Of a stretch of DNA of 39,538 nt, positions 22,163 through 30,638 are shown one piece after another. Position 1 is the stretch's first letter; every line of letters starts with the position of its first letter. The stretch spans positions 1-39,538 of the forward strand of contig OMXQ01000014.1 in NCBI GenBank assembly GCA_900315065.1. Direction: 5' to 3'. The position numbers and the translations under genes were made by a program. This DNA comes from an uncultured Erysipelotrichaceae bacterium. Its GTDB lineage: Bacteria; Bacillota_I; Bacilli_A; Erysipelotrichales; Erysipelotrichaceae. The notes beneath the pieces are model-generated. The model ran no database searches. It was given only the letters and a program-made list of their open reading frames with translations, and was not told the DNA's origin.

Positions 22163-23986
22163 ATGAAGAAGAGAAAATTGCTTTCTGCTTTTCTGTGCGC
22201 AGCGATGCTTGCTGGCTGCTCTGGCAGCAGCACAGCAGCTGCCACCACGACACCTGTAAGTATTCCAGATGGTGTCTACGAAGGAACCGGTACTGGCAAT
22301 AACGGTCCTATTTCTGTCAGTGTTACTGTCAAGGATAATAAGCTGACAGATGTTGAGGTAACATCCAACACTGAAACACAGGGTATTGGCGATGTTGCAG
22401 TTGCTAAGGTTCCGCAGGATATGGTTGATAACAACACTTTCAGTGTTGACAACGTATCCGGTGCAACTGTCACTACTGTTGGCATTGAATCAGCCTGCCG
22501 CGATGCCCTGAAAGACGTGGATCCGGATGGCACAGCATTCAATACCGATGTCGAAACTGAAAAAGACTCTGAAACCAGAGAAATGAGCGCTGACATTGTT
22601 GTCATTGGCGCTGGCGGTGGTGGCATGGCTGCCGCAACCAAGGCTGCTTCCATGGGCAAGTCCGTCATTCTGATTGAAAAGAATGACATGGTCGGCGGCG
22701 ATACAATGTGCAATGCCGGCACACTGATCGCAACCGGCTCCAAGTTCCAGAAAGAAAAGCTTGGTGAGGAAAATGATTCCCCTGAGCTTGCGTATGATGA
22801 TATCATGCGGATCGGTCTGAACAAGAATGATCCAGTGCTTGTCAAGATGATCACAGAAACCATTGGCTCTACAGTTGATTGGCTCATTGATGACATGAAG
22901 GTGCCATATGATGTTGCTCAGACGCAGTATCCGGATCACTCTGCCAAGAGACAGATTGGTGTTGTCGGCAGAAGCTATGAGTTCTTCAAGGTCATGACTG
23001 ATAATTTCGAAAATCTCGGCGGCCAGCTCCTGTTAGGAACCAAAGCCACCAAGCTGTTAACTGATGACAGCGGTGCTGTTACCGGTGTGGAATGCGAAGA
23101 CAGCAAAGGCAAGATTGATATCACCGCAAAGGCCACCATTGATGCCGCAGGCGGCTTCGGTGCCAATACAAAGATGCTGCCGGATTCCCTGAATGGATAC
23201 ATGTTCTATGGCAGAACAACCGATCTGGGTGATGGCTTGAACTTAGGCACAGATGTCGGTGCAGATACTATCAACCTTGATCTTGTCAAAGTCTATCCGC
23301 AGGGTGTTGAAACCGTTCCTGGCAGAGCTTTGGCAGCTACAGCAAGCTCTACAGCTGCAACCAATGGGCATGGTGCAATCTATGTCAACACAAAGGGAGA
23401 CAGAGTTGTAAAGGAAACCGGCACTCTTGCTGAGATTACCAATGCCACAGTCGCTCAGGATGACAAGATTCTGTATCTCGTCATGGATGAGGATGCATGG
23501 CAGACCTATGTACAGAAGTCACTGGAAGACAAGCTTGTTGCATCCGCAGATGATCTGACCAAGTGGGAAAGCATTGAAAATGACGGCAAGCCGGTACTGG
23601 CTTCCGGTACAGATCTGTCTGCTCTTGCCAAGACCATGGGCATTGATGCGGATGAACTGCAGAAAACAGTTGATCAGTATAATTCTGACTGCGCATCTGG
23701 AACAGATGCATTTGGCAAGGAAAACCCGGTTGCACTTGCAACAGGCGGCACATACTATGTCGTTGAACAGAGACCTCGTTTCTGCACAACTCTTGGTGGA
23801 TTGAAAGCCAATGAGAACATGCAGATCCTGGATAAGTCTGGCAATCCAATCACCAACCTGTATGGTGCCGGATCTGTTGTCGGCGGTGCAAATGGTGCAG
23901 ATTCCATGACTGCAATGATGAACTCCTGGGCTATTGGCTCCGGTGTTGTTGCAGGCCAGAAAGCTGCTGAAAGCATCACAGACTGA
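22163..23986 (+). CDS. Secreted FMN-binding/FAD reductase lipoprotein (flavocytochrome c-like)
   Basis: This 607-residue lipoprotein has a signal ending in L-A-G-C (Cys19). An FMN-binding domain (about 33-120) carries the flavinylation motif SGAT (99-102), where ApbE attaches FMN to Thr. A FAD_binding_2 reductase domain (about 142-600) has the GAGGGG nucleotide loop (149-154) and a GGD motif. This arrangement belongs to the flavin-based extracellular reductases related to fumarate and urocanate reductase, which use quinol-derived or NADH-derived electrons to reduce small acceptors outside the cell. The usual fumarate reductase residues appear changed: the HPT site reads YPQ, the HHTMGG site reads CTTLGG and the NRLGGN arginine site reads ADSMTAM. 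The substrate is therefore probably different. It sits inside the transfer operon with its own signals and looks like cargo. Confidence 0.82.
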   Translation: MKKRKLLSAFLCAAMLAGCSGSSTAAATTTPVSIPDGVYEGTGTGNNGPISVSVTVKDNKLTDVEVTSNTETQGIGDVAVAKVPQDMVDNNTFSVDNVSGATVTTVGIESACRDALKDVDPDGTAFNTDVETEKDSETREMSADIVVIGAGGGGMAAATKAASMGKSVILIEKNDMVGGDTMCNAGTLIATGSKFQKEKLGEENDSPELAYDDIMRIGLNKNDPVLVKMITETIGSTVDWLIDDMKVPYDVAQTQYPDHSAKRQIGVVGRSYEFFKVMTDNFENLGGQLLLGTKATKLLTDDSGAVTGVECEDSKGKIDITAKATIDAAGGFGANTKMLPDSLNGYMFYGRTTDLGDGLNLGTDVGADTINLDLVKVYPQGVETVPGRALAATASSTAATNGHGAIYVNTKGDRVVKETGTLAEITNATVAQDDKILYLVMDEDAWQTYVQKSLEDKLVASADDLTKWESIENDGKPVLASGTDLSALAKTMGIDADELQKTVDQYNSDCASGTDAFGKENPVALATGGTYYVVEQRPRFCTTLGGLKANENMQILDKSGNPITNLYGAGSVVGGANGADSMTAMMNSWAIGSGVVAGQKAAESITD

Positions 23987-24000
23987 CGAATCAATTTGAG

Positions 24001-24035
24001 AAGACTCATTTGCATACAGCAGGTGAGTCTTTTTT
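24001..24035 (+). terminator. Rho-independent terminator after the reductase
   Basis: AAGACTCA (24001-24008) pairs perfectly with TGAGTCTT (24024-24031), followed by a T-run to 24035. It lies directly before the ribosome site of the prgI gene, so the genes downstream need read-through or a separate promoter. Confidence 0.75.
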
Positions 24036-24053
24036 ATGTTGAGAAAGGAAATT

Positions 24054-24392
24054 ATGGATGATTATGGACTGCGCTTTAATGCGCCGAAAAACTTTAAGAA
24101 TGGCCGGCTGATCGGAAACAGATACCGGATCATTGATCTAGTAATTGTGCTGACAGGAGCGTCTCTGTCAGCACTTTCTTTGATTTTGTACATCAGCGTC
24201 CTGCATGGCCACAGCCTGCCGGCAGTGGTGACAATGTTTATCCCTGGTGCACTCTGCTATGTGATTACACTGGCAACTGGTGGAGTATATCACAACAATA
24301 TGGTGCTTCTGCAGGTGCTGATCCGGTTTGCCAAAGCAAGGAAGAACTATCTCTGGGAGGGGATCTATAAAGAAGACAATGAGAAAGAATAG
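24054..24392 (+). CDS. PrgI-family (VirB3-like) conjugation protein
   Basis: This 112-residue protein begins MDDYGLRFNAPKNFKN, with two closely spaced transmembrane spans (about 27-48 and 53-72) and a short basic tail. That size and topology, and its position immediately before the VirB4 ATPase, are those of PrgI-family proteins, the VirB3 equivalents of Gram-positive type IV secretion systems. AGAAAGGA precedes the ATG at 24054, which I prefer over the ATG at 24036 that lies at the edge of the terminator T-run. The last codons overlap the VirB4 start by 14 nt. Confidence 0.78.
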   Translation: MDDYGLRFNAPKNFKNGRLIGNRYRIIDLVIVLTGASLSALSLILYISVLHGHSLPAVVTMFIPGALCYVITLATGGVYHNNMVLLQVLIRFAKARKNYLWEGIYKEDNEKE

Positions 24393-26967
24393 AAGAATGA
24401 CGCACATTGAAAAGTGTGAGAAACGTGAGCTTGATGTGGCAAAGAAGAATGCTGCCAGAATGCGCAAAAAAGTTTCTACAACGCTTCGATGGATGGATAT
24501 TAAGCAAGTGACCGAAGACAGCGTAATCGTTGCCAGAAACGGCTCTAAAGCGGTAATAAAGGGTATAAAGCTTACACCGAACAATATCTTTATCGATCAG
24601 ACAGCCGAACAGAGACAGTTTGTGGAAGGCATCCGGCTCTGTCTGAATTCTGCTCCAAGCACTATCTGGTTTGAGTTTGTGCAGTCACCAGTCAATGTAG
24701 ACCACTGGGTAAATGATCTGAGGGAAGAACGGGATAATGAATCTGATTCGGCCTGCAGAAAGATGATTGCAGCAGATATGGATAAATATTCTGATTTCTC
24801 AAAGACTCACAGAGAAAAAGAATTCTTTGTTTTGATCCGCAATGAGAATGAAAAGATCTTGGAGAAGGATTATGCAGATCTTTTCCGCCTCTGGAATAAT
24901 GCGGGATTTTCACCAAAGCAGTTGAACCGGAGAGATTACTATTCACTGATCTCTTTTTATTTTGAAAACAGTCTGATCAATGATTACGTTTTTTCACGCG
25001 GCTTGTTTTCGTATCTGAACGCAAAGATGGAATACAGTGCAGCGGACGATGCCTATAAAGAGATTGATACAACAGAGATGTTCACCGCCTGGGGTGACCC
25101 GATCGTTAATGTGAAGCCATCTGCCAACATGATTGAGAAATCAAAGCTTGCTCCAACTGGATTGAAGGTTCTCCCAAAATACATGATGATAGGAGATAAG
25201 TACATTGAGAATATCTTGGTTACCTCACTTCCGCCATTGTATGCCCTTGGACTGCTGTGTGAGTTCCTCAATGATCCTTCCATCAAGCTGTATGTCAAAC
25301 TTCAGAAGTCAGATCTGAATATGCAGAAGATCCTGACCAAAGATATCAATGACAAGAAGCGCAGATATGATAAGACACATGATGAAACGGAAAAAAGAAA
25401 GATCCTGACGGAACTGGAAAGCCAGCAGGAATATATCAATGAAGTGATCAATCTCAATGATCGGACACACAATCTGACCATTATCTTCCAGATTTCCGCT
25501 GATGATCCAACAGAACTAAAGGATGAGCGTGACAAGCTGAAAGCAAGACTGAAGGTAAGAGGATTCTCTGTGACTGATGGTTTGCTGCTACAGGAACAGT
25601 TGTTTAAGATTGCCACACCGCTTTTTCTCACGTCAGGCATGAATTCCACCATCGAGGAAAACATCGGCGTCCCTTTGACTTCTGAGGGCGTTGCCGGGCT
25701 GTATCCCTGGGTCTATGAGACACTGAACGATCCCAAAGGATTTCTCTTTGGCGAAGAACTGCAGAATCACGGTAAGATCATCTTTGATGTGTTTTATTAC
25801 CTGAACGAACCAAAGCAGGCTAGATATGCCAACCGACTGAATGGCAACATGATTGTGACTGGTGCTGCCGGATCCGGAAAGACAACTGCCATGTCTTTGA
25901 TCATCCGCCAGATGATTAAGAATAAAGTCATGACTATCTGGATAGACCCTGAAAATAAAAACGAGCAGTTGACAAGAAAGTATGGAGGCACCTATATCAG
26001 CTGGGGACAGAAAGAGAATCGGATCAATGTGTTTGACCTGAAGCCGATCAGCAGTGATGATGATAGTGAAGATCAGAGCAGAATGTGGGATACAGAACTG
26101 GCAGTGAATTACGTGATTGAGGACGTTGGCAATGTCCTCAAATTTTTATTTCCGGCTCTTTCAGAAGATGCTTTGTCATTTGTCGGTATGCTGGTCAAAA
26201 AAAGTTATGCCAAAGTTGGAATCTGTCCGGATGCGTCTGGCAGCTGGGCTTCCTTCCGATCCAAGACCTATGAAGATATGCCAACCTTTTCTACTTTTGA
26301 TCAGGTGCTTTCAGAAGAGATCGAAAGAAGAAAGGAGCTGGCAGGTGAGGAGGAGAATCTCAGATATCTCAATGAACTGAAGCGGAAGATGCAGCGTGTG
26401 TTGAATGAATGGAGCGAGTATCTGAATGGCTATACAACAATCCGGCTTAATCCAAGTGGCAGAATGATTGTGTCATTTGGTACAAAGAAGCTGTTTGATT
26501 CTTCTGAAGAGCTGCAAAACGCTTTGTACTACATCATGTTCGGCTACAGCTGGACTCTTTGCCTGGATGACTCGTACAAGTCAGCTTTTGTGGTCGATGA
26601 AGCACATGCTCTGATTCACAGAGGCAATACTTCCCGATTGCTTTCACAGTTTGTCAGACGTTCCAGAAAATATAAGAACGTCATGGTAATTGGAACGCAG
26701 GAGCCGCATGACTTTGCCGACAGCCGGATCATCACTGATGGCAAAGCTATTTTTAATAACTCTGCTTACAAGATTGTCCTGGGAATGAACCATGATGCTA
26801 CCAACGATCTGAACAAGCTGGAGTCCATTAACGAGAATGAAGCCTACTGGATAGAAAACTTCGGCCAGGGTGATGCCCTGATGATCATTGGCGGCCAGAG
26901 AAGAATTACAATTCACGTCACGCCTACCAGGAATGAACTTGCTGAGATGGGTGCAATGTTTCTATGA
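24379..26967 (+). CDS. VirB4-family type IV secretion ATPase
   Basis: This 862-residue cytoplasmic or membrane-associated ATPase powers the type IV secretion channel. It has an N-terminal VirB4/TraC-like region (about 1-430), a Walker A GAAGSGKTT (starting at residue 495) and a Walker B FVVDEAH (D740, E741). Sequence after the P-loop (WIDPENKNEQLTRKYGGTYI) is typical of the family. Length fits VirB4 of Bacillota ICEs (about 800-880). The ATG at 24379 lies inside the end of prgI and gives the expected tight coupling; the longer upstream frame lies wholly within prgI. Its last four bases (ATGA) start the wall hydrolase gene. Confidence 0.93.
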   Translation: MRKNRRMTHIEKCEKRELDVAKKNAARMRKKVSTTLRWMDIKQVTEDSVIVARNGSKAVIKGIKLTPNNIFIDQTAEQRQFVEGIRLCLNSAPSTIWFEFVQSPVNVDHWVNDLREERDNESDSACRKMIAADMDKYSDFSKTHREKEFFVLIRNENEKILEKDYADLFRLWNNAGFSPKQLNRRDYYSLISFYFENSLINDYVFSRGLFSYLNAKMEYSAADDAYKEIDTTEMFTAWGDPIVNVKPSANMIEKSKLAPTGLKVLPKYMMIGDKYIENILVTSLPPLYALGLLCEFLNDPSIKLYVKLQKSDLNMQKILTKDINDKKRRYDKTHDETEKRKILTELESQQEYINEVINLNDRTHNLTIIFQISADDPTELKDERDKLKARLKVRGFSVTDGLLLQEQLFKIATPLFLTSGMNSTIEENIGVPLTSEGVAGLYPWVYETLNDPKGFLFGEELQNHGKIIFDVFYYLNEPKQARYANRLNGNMIVTGAAGSGKTTAMSLIIRQMIKNKVMTIWIDPENKNEQLTRKYGGTYISWGQKENRINVFDLKPISSDDDSEDQSRMWDTELAVNYVIEDVGNVLKFLFPALSEDALSFVGMLVKKSYAKVGICPDASGSWASFRSKTYEDMPTFSTFDQVLSEEIERRKELAGEEENLRYLNELKRKMQRVLNEWSEYLNGYTTIRLNPSGRMIVSFGTKKLFDSSEELQNALYYIMFGYSWTLCLDDSYKSAFVVDEAHALIHRGNTSRLLSQFVRRSRKYKNVMVIGTQEPHDFADSRIITDGKAIFNNSAYKIVLGMNHDATNDLNKLESINENEAYWIENFGQGDALMIIGGQRRITIHVTPTRNELAEMGAMFL

Positions 26968-27971
26968 GACTAATTGAACTGATGACTGGCAGGGCAGATA
27001 TGTCAGAAGGGATCAGGATAACCGGCAAAGGACTGATGAAACTCTTCACTGGATATCTGATCACGTTTCTGATTGCACCGTGCCTGATCGTTATCACTGC
27101 AGCTGCAGCGGCCGCAGCACCCGTGCTGTATGCAGACTGGCTGAAGGAAAGGGCGGAGGTATGGTTTGCGGACCTATTTGATCACAGTGATGAAAGAGCT
27201 GCAGAATGGTACACAAATGTCTATATGGATTTCGAGGACTATTCTCCTGCAGACTATTCAGCTTACTGGCTTGCAGAGGCTGTCTCTTTATACCACTATG
27301 TGGATACAGGCCAGAATATTTGTACAAAGGATTTATCCATGGATGAATACATGAACTCCTTTAATCCTGCTGCAGGTAGTAATCAGTTTGGTGCCATTAT
27401 GGATGAGCTCCAGGAGAGAACCGGATATTCTGTAGATCTCTATGGCAGATCACGAATCAAAGATATCGCTGCCGATATGCAGCAGAAAGGAAATGACTTC
27501 AGCAGCGATGGCAGCGGTGCCACTGGTCCAATAGTTCTGCCTTCAGATGGCTCAGTTATCAGCAATGCCCTGACCTGGGCTGTGGCTATTGCCAATGATC
27601 CAGATCACGGTTACTCACAGATCAATCGATATGGACCAGACTATGACTGCTCTTCATTTGTGTCTGCAGCATTCCATGCAGCAGGCGTGCCGGTTGGTCT
27701 TACCAACAACACAACATCGATGCAGTATAACTTCCCGGCCAATGGATTTACCATGATTCCATTTTCAAAAGCAAGCCTTGCAGCAGGGGATATCATGCTA
27801 GCGGTGAACCATACAGAGATTTATCTTGGTAATGACATGAGTGTCGGAGCTCACATTGATGAAAATGGCACAACATTCGGCCGACAGTCAGGAGATCAGA
27901 CTGGCAATGAGATCTCAGTAGGCAAGTACTGGGATGATGGCTGGGTCTGGATCCTTCGATACACAAGGTAA
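26964..27971 (+). CDS. NlpC/P60 cell wall hydrolase of the transfer apparatus
   Basis: This 335-residue protein has an N-terminal transmembrane segment (about 30-53), an extracytoplasmic linker domain (about 55-190) and a C-terminal NlpC/P60-type peptidase domain (about 205-335). Catalytic residues can be seen: C229 in YDCSSF, H283 in NHTEIYLG and H297 in GAHIDENG. It would cut peptide crosslinks of peptidoglycan to let the channel through, the role of VirB1-like enzymes. Many ICE versions also carry a lysozyme-type domain in the middle. Here I see no clear lysozyme signature, so it may be a one-activity enzyme. It overlaps the VirB4 stop (ATGA). Confidence 0.85.
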   Translation: MRLIELMTGRADMSEGIRITGKGLMKLFTGYLITFLIAPCLIVITAAAAAAAPVLYADWLKERAEVWFADLFDHSDERAAEWYTNVYMDFEDYSPADYSAYWLAEAVSLYHYVDTGQNICTKDLSMDEYMNSFNPAAGSNQFGAIMDELQERTGYSVDLYGRSRIKDIAADMQQKGNDFSSDGSGATGPIVLPSDGSVISNALTWAVAIANDPDHGYSQINRYGPDYDCSSFVSAAFHAAGVPVGLTNNTTSMQYNFPANGFTMIPFSKASLAAGDIMLAVNHTEIYLGNDMSVGAHIDENGTTFGRQSGDQTGNEISVGKYWDDGWVWILRYTR

Positions 27972-28212
27972 TGAAATATCCCCTGTAAGTGAGGTGGAGG
28001 CCAAATTCTGTCAAAATCTCTTAAAACAGGGTAAGGAATCATGTCCGACAATTCTGTCGGACATGATTAGGGGAGGACAACCGGTCAATGCCCGGTTTCA
28101 TTTTTCTTATCAGTATTTTCGAATGACGCTTTTTGTATGGCATTGAAAGACAGTAAAGAATTATCTGTCTGGCAGAGGCTGGCCTTTGTCGGACAGCTTT
28201 TATGGAGATTAT
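27972..28212. other. Candidate oriT and ribbon-helix-helix operator region
   Basis: This 241-nt gap lies between the wall hydrolase and the relaxase operon, the usual place of an origin of transfer. It holds a perfect 14-bp inverted repeat (28037-28050 and 28055-28068, loop ATTC) whose inner arm TGTCGGACA recurs once more at 28187-28195, just before the next gene. A short direct repeat AATTCTGTC occurs at 28003-28011 and 28050-28058. A second, weaker stem AACCGG/CCGGTT (28079-28097) precedes a T-rich stretch. The nick site cannot be named from sequence alone. Confidence 0.5.
28037..28068. repeat. Perfect 14-bp inverted repeat
   Basis: The arms AATCATGTCCGACA and TGTCGGACATGATT are separated by ATTC. 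There is no T-run after it, so it is more likely a binding site or part of an oriT than a terminator. Confidence 0.8.
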
Positions 28213-28665
28213 ATGAAGAAAATTAGTTTGAGAATTGATGACAATTTAGAGGAAATGCTGGCGGATCTGGAACGGGAAGATGCATTGTCTTCTGAATCAG
28301 AAAACAGAGAACCAATGAACAGAACCCAGATCATTCGCCAGGCCATCCGGCAGTATTATGCTGCCCATTCCAATGGCAAAGCACAGAATGCATTTCTGGA
28401 TATGATGCGCATTGAGATGGAGACATTGCTGGATGATTATTTCAAAAAACAGTATGCAGTGATTGCTGGAAGAACGAATGAAATTGATGCACATCTGCAA
28501 TGGTATGCAACTAAAAATCTGCTGCTTTGGAAAATGTTTTTGGTCGATAACGACTGGAACACAGTAACAGATCCAGAAAGGATCAGACAGTATCTTGATG
28601 AAGATACAGTGTTTGAAACGGTAGTGGACGAAAGAGTCCAAAAAGAAATGAGGAAGCATAAATAA
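28213..28665 (+). CDS. Ribbon-helix-helix DNA-binding protein, relaxosome accessory
   Basis: This 150-residue protein has an N-terminal ribbon-helix-helix fold (residues about 1-50): the strand KKISLRIDDNLEEML, a helix, then NRTQIIRQAIRQYYAAH. The rest (50-150) is helical with no known motif. Such proteins beside relaxase genes either help the relaxase at oriT (MobC/TraY-like) or repress the operon. A TGTCGGACA half-site lies 18 nt upstream of its start, and an inverted copy lies 145 nt upstream, consistent with self-binding. The ATG at 28213 follows GGAG at good spacing; the longer frame upstream would run over that half-site. Confidence 0.72.
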   Translation: MKKISLRIDDNLEEMLADLEREDALSSESENREPMNRTQIIRQAIRQYYAAHSNGKAQNAFLDMMRIEMETLLDDYFKKQYAVIAGRTNEIDAHLQWYATKNLLLWKMFLVDNDWNTVTDPERIRQYLDEDTVFETVVDERVQKEMRKHK

Positions 28666-28667
28666 CA

Positions 28668-28958
28668 ATGGACATCAAAAAGATTGATACGAGAATTGCG
28701 CAGCTTGAAAGAAAGCTGAATGAGAATCAGAAGAAACTTGATGTGCTTCAGGAACGAAGGATCACTCTGACAAATCAGATTTCTGATATGAAGAAGCTTA
28801 GAAAGCGAGAGGAGGAAGTGGAAAGAATCTGGGGCGATCTTACCAGTACGGAACGGGGTTATGATGAAGAAAAGAGCACAATAGATAACTCCCTGCAACA
28901 GTCGGGTTCCATCGTGCTGGCAGAAATTCCCAGAATTGCCATAAAGGATAATCAGTGA
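28668..28958 (+). CDS. Small coiled-coil protein between the RHH and relaxase genes
   Basis: This 96-residue protein is a near-continuous charged coiled coil over residues 1-60 (KKIDTRIAQLERKLNENQKK..). Its tail is Ser/Gly-rich and then hydrophobic. It starts 2 nt after the upstream stop and ends 4 nt before the relaxase start, so it is part of a three-gene relaxosome operon. DUF4315-type coiled-coil proteins are common in related ICEs and this may be a distant member, but I cannot confirm that. A role as an accessory bridging relaxase and DNA-binding protein is inference. Confidence 0.65.
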   Translation: MDIKKIDTRIAQLERKLNENQKKLDVLQERRITLTNQISDMKKLRKREEEVERIWGDLTSTERGYDEEKSTIDNSLQQSGSIVLAEIPRIAIKDNQ

Positions 28959-28962
28959 GCTC

Positions 28963-30603
28963 ATGGCACATGCTGAGATAATTGTGGATGCTGCATTTCT
29001 CCAGTATGGACAGCATGCGCCATCCAATTCAGGTTTTAAAGGTATGGTAATTACCTCATCGCTGTTTGGAGGATTTGTTAAATATACCAGCCGCAAAAAC
29101 GCGACAAAGGATTCTGTTTATGATGGGGATAATGTTTCGAGCCAGGAACAGAAGAATCAGAAAAATGATGAAACTAATGGATCCTTTGTCGGGTATACAT
29201 CACGTGGTCATGCAACAGAACACTCGTCACAGCAGGGCAAATATTTCACAATGACAAATGATGGCAAAATCTATACAGAGGAAGAAAGAAAAGCATGGAT
29301 TAAACGGTCCATGTCTTCATTTTCCAAACCGGGAGATCTGGCATGGACAGTTGTTGTTTCGCTGGATAACTATGATCTGCTGCAGGATTATGGCCTAAAT
29401 GATCAGAATGATTTTTCACGCCTGACGCAGCAGTGCCTGTATAAATCATTCAAGGAGATGCATCTGGATCCAGCAAATATGATCTGGTGGGAAGACTACC
29501 ATACCAATACAAAACATCCCCACATGCATATTACGTTTCTGGAAAAAGAACATCGACGTGACAGAGGAAAGTTTACCGGTAAAGAAATTACTGCACTGAA
29601 GCGTGTCTTCATTTCTCAGATATCAGCCAGAAAGAAATACATGGAGATGTATGGAAGAAATGCAGATGATGATCTGCAAAGAATATCGCCGCTGCGGCAG
29701 GGTGTCATAAAGAGAGCCGAAACTTTGAATTACCAAACCATTGAAAGCATTGCCAGCCTGTATACACAGCTTCCTGATAATGGAAGACTGCAGTACAACT
29801 CATCCATGATGATTCCATTCCGAAAGCAGTTGGACAGCATTGTCGATGAGATCCTGAATACAGAGTCAGTCCGTGCTGACTATAAAGAATTTGTATCAAA
29901 CCTGCAACGGCTTGATCAGATAATGAATGATGCTGGAAATGAAAAAATTTCCCATATGTTTGACTCAGAAGACCATAAGCTGAGAGTGCAGATCGCGAAT
30001 GGCATCCTGCAGGAATATAAAAACTCCAAGGAGATTTTGCAGACTCTGAAGGCTAAGCAGGACGCATGGAAGACAAGTCATGGATCAGATATTGTAGCTG
30101 TGGTATTGAAAGAAACAGATGCATCTGCACTAACAGCACCACAGAAGGCTGTTGTAGAAGCACTGCAGCAGAGTGAGCTGAGTCATGCTGAAAAGCTGTC
30201 TGATCAGCTTGGTGATACTGGCTTTGATGAATTTCTGAAAGGTGTCTGCCGCTTAATGAGTGCGGATGATTCCAGAAAGAATGAAGGTCTGCAGTATCTT
30301 CACAAGGCAGAGAAGAAAGGTGTGAGGCAGGCGAGGCACATCCGTAATTATCAGAGAATGTCTTTTGGAATTCCTAAGCGTATGTACCATACAATGCAGG
30401 CGCGGATCAGTCCCAGTCTGCTTCATAGTGCCCGAAAAAGTATTAATGCAGAAACCAGAAATATCCATGAACAGCTTTCTGCATTTGCACATAATCAAAC
30501 ACGGATCATCAATTCTGAGCGAAAAGAACAGGGCGCTGAGGAGCTAGCTGAGCAGATGGAAAATATGATTAAAAGAGAGAACGGGAATGGGACTCAGGTA
30601 TGA
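28963..30603 (+). CDS. MobP/MobL-type relaxase
   Basis: This 546-residue enzyme nicks oriT and carries the strand into the recipient. Two tandem motif-I-like tyrosine segments, FVKYTSRKNATKDS (about 37-50) and FVGYTSRGHATEHS (about 75-88), are typical of MobP-group relaxases. The metal-binding triad is visible as H180..H185-P-H187-M-H189 (HTNTKHPHMHI). Residues 300-546 are helical with no helicase motifs. The reading frame is complete. It is preceded by the RHH and coiled-coil genes and followed after 35 nt by the VirD4 coupling protein. The assignment to MobP versus the related MobL/MobP3 group needs a profile search. Confidence 0.85.
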   Translation: MAHAEIIVDAAFLQYGQHAPSNSGFKGMVITSSLFGGFVKYTSRKNATKDSVYDGDNVSSQEQKNQKNDETNGSFVGYTSRGHATEHSSQQGKYFTMTNDGKIYTEEERKAWIKRSMSSFSKPGDLAWTVVVSLDNYDLLQDYGLNDQNDFSRLTQQCLYKSFKEMHLDPANMIWWEDYHTNTKHPHMHITFLEKEHRRDRGKFTGKEITALKRVFISQISARKKYMEMYGRNADDDLQRISPLRQGVIKRAETLNYQTIESIASLYTQLPDNGRLQYNSSMMIPFRKQLDSIVDEILNTESVRADYKEFVSNLQRLDQIMNDAGNEKISHMFDSEDHKLRVQIANGILQEYKNSKEILQTLKAKQDAWKTSHGSDIVAVVLKETDASALTAPQKAVVEALQQSELSHAEKLSDQLGDTGFDEFLKGVCRLMSADDSRKNEGLQYLHKAEKKGVRQARHIRNYQRMSFGIPKRMYHTMQARISPSLLHSARKSINAETRNIHEQLSAFAHNQTRIINSERKEQGAEELAEQMENMIKRENGNGTQV

Positions 30604-30638
30604 GGCCTTAGTAGATGAAAAGAAGGATGGTTGATTGA

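Noticed and set aside
22163-23986. Calling the reductase a fumarate reductase
   Set aside because: The substrate-binding His and Arg sites of that enzyme appear substituted, so only the broader flavin reductase family is supported.
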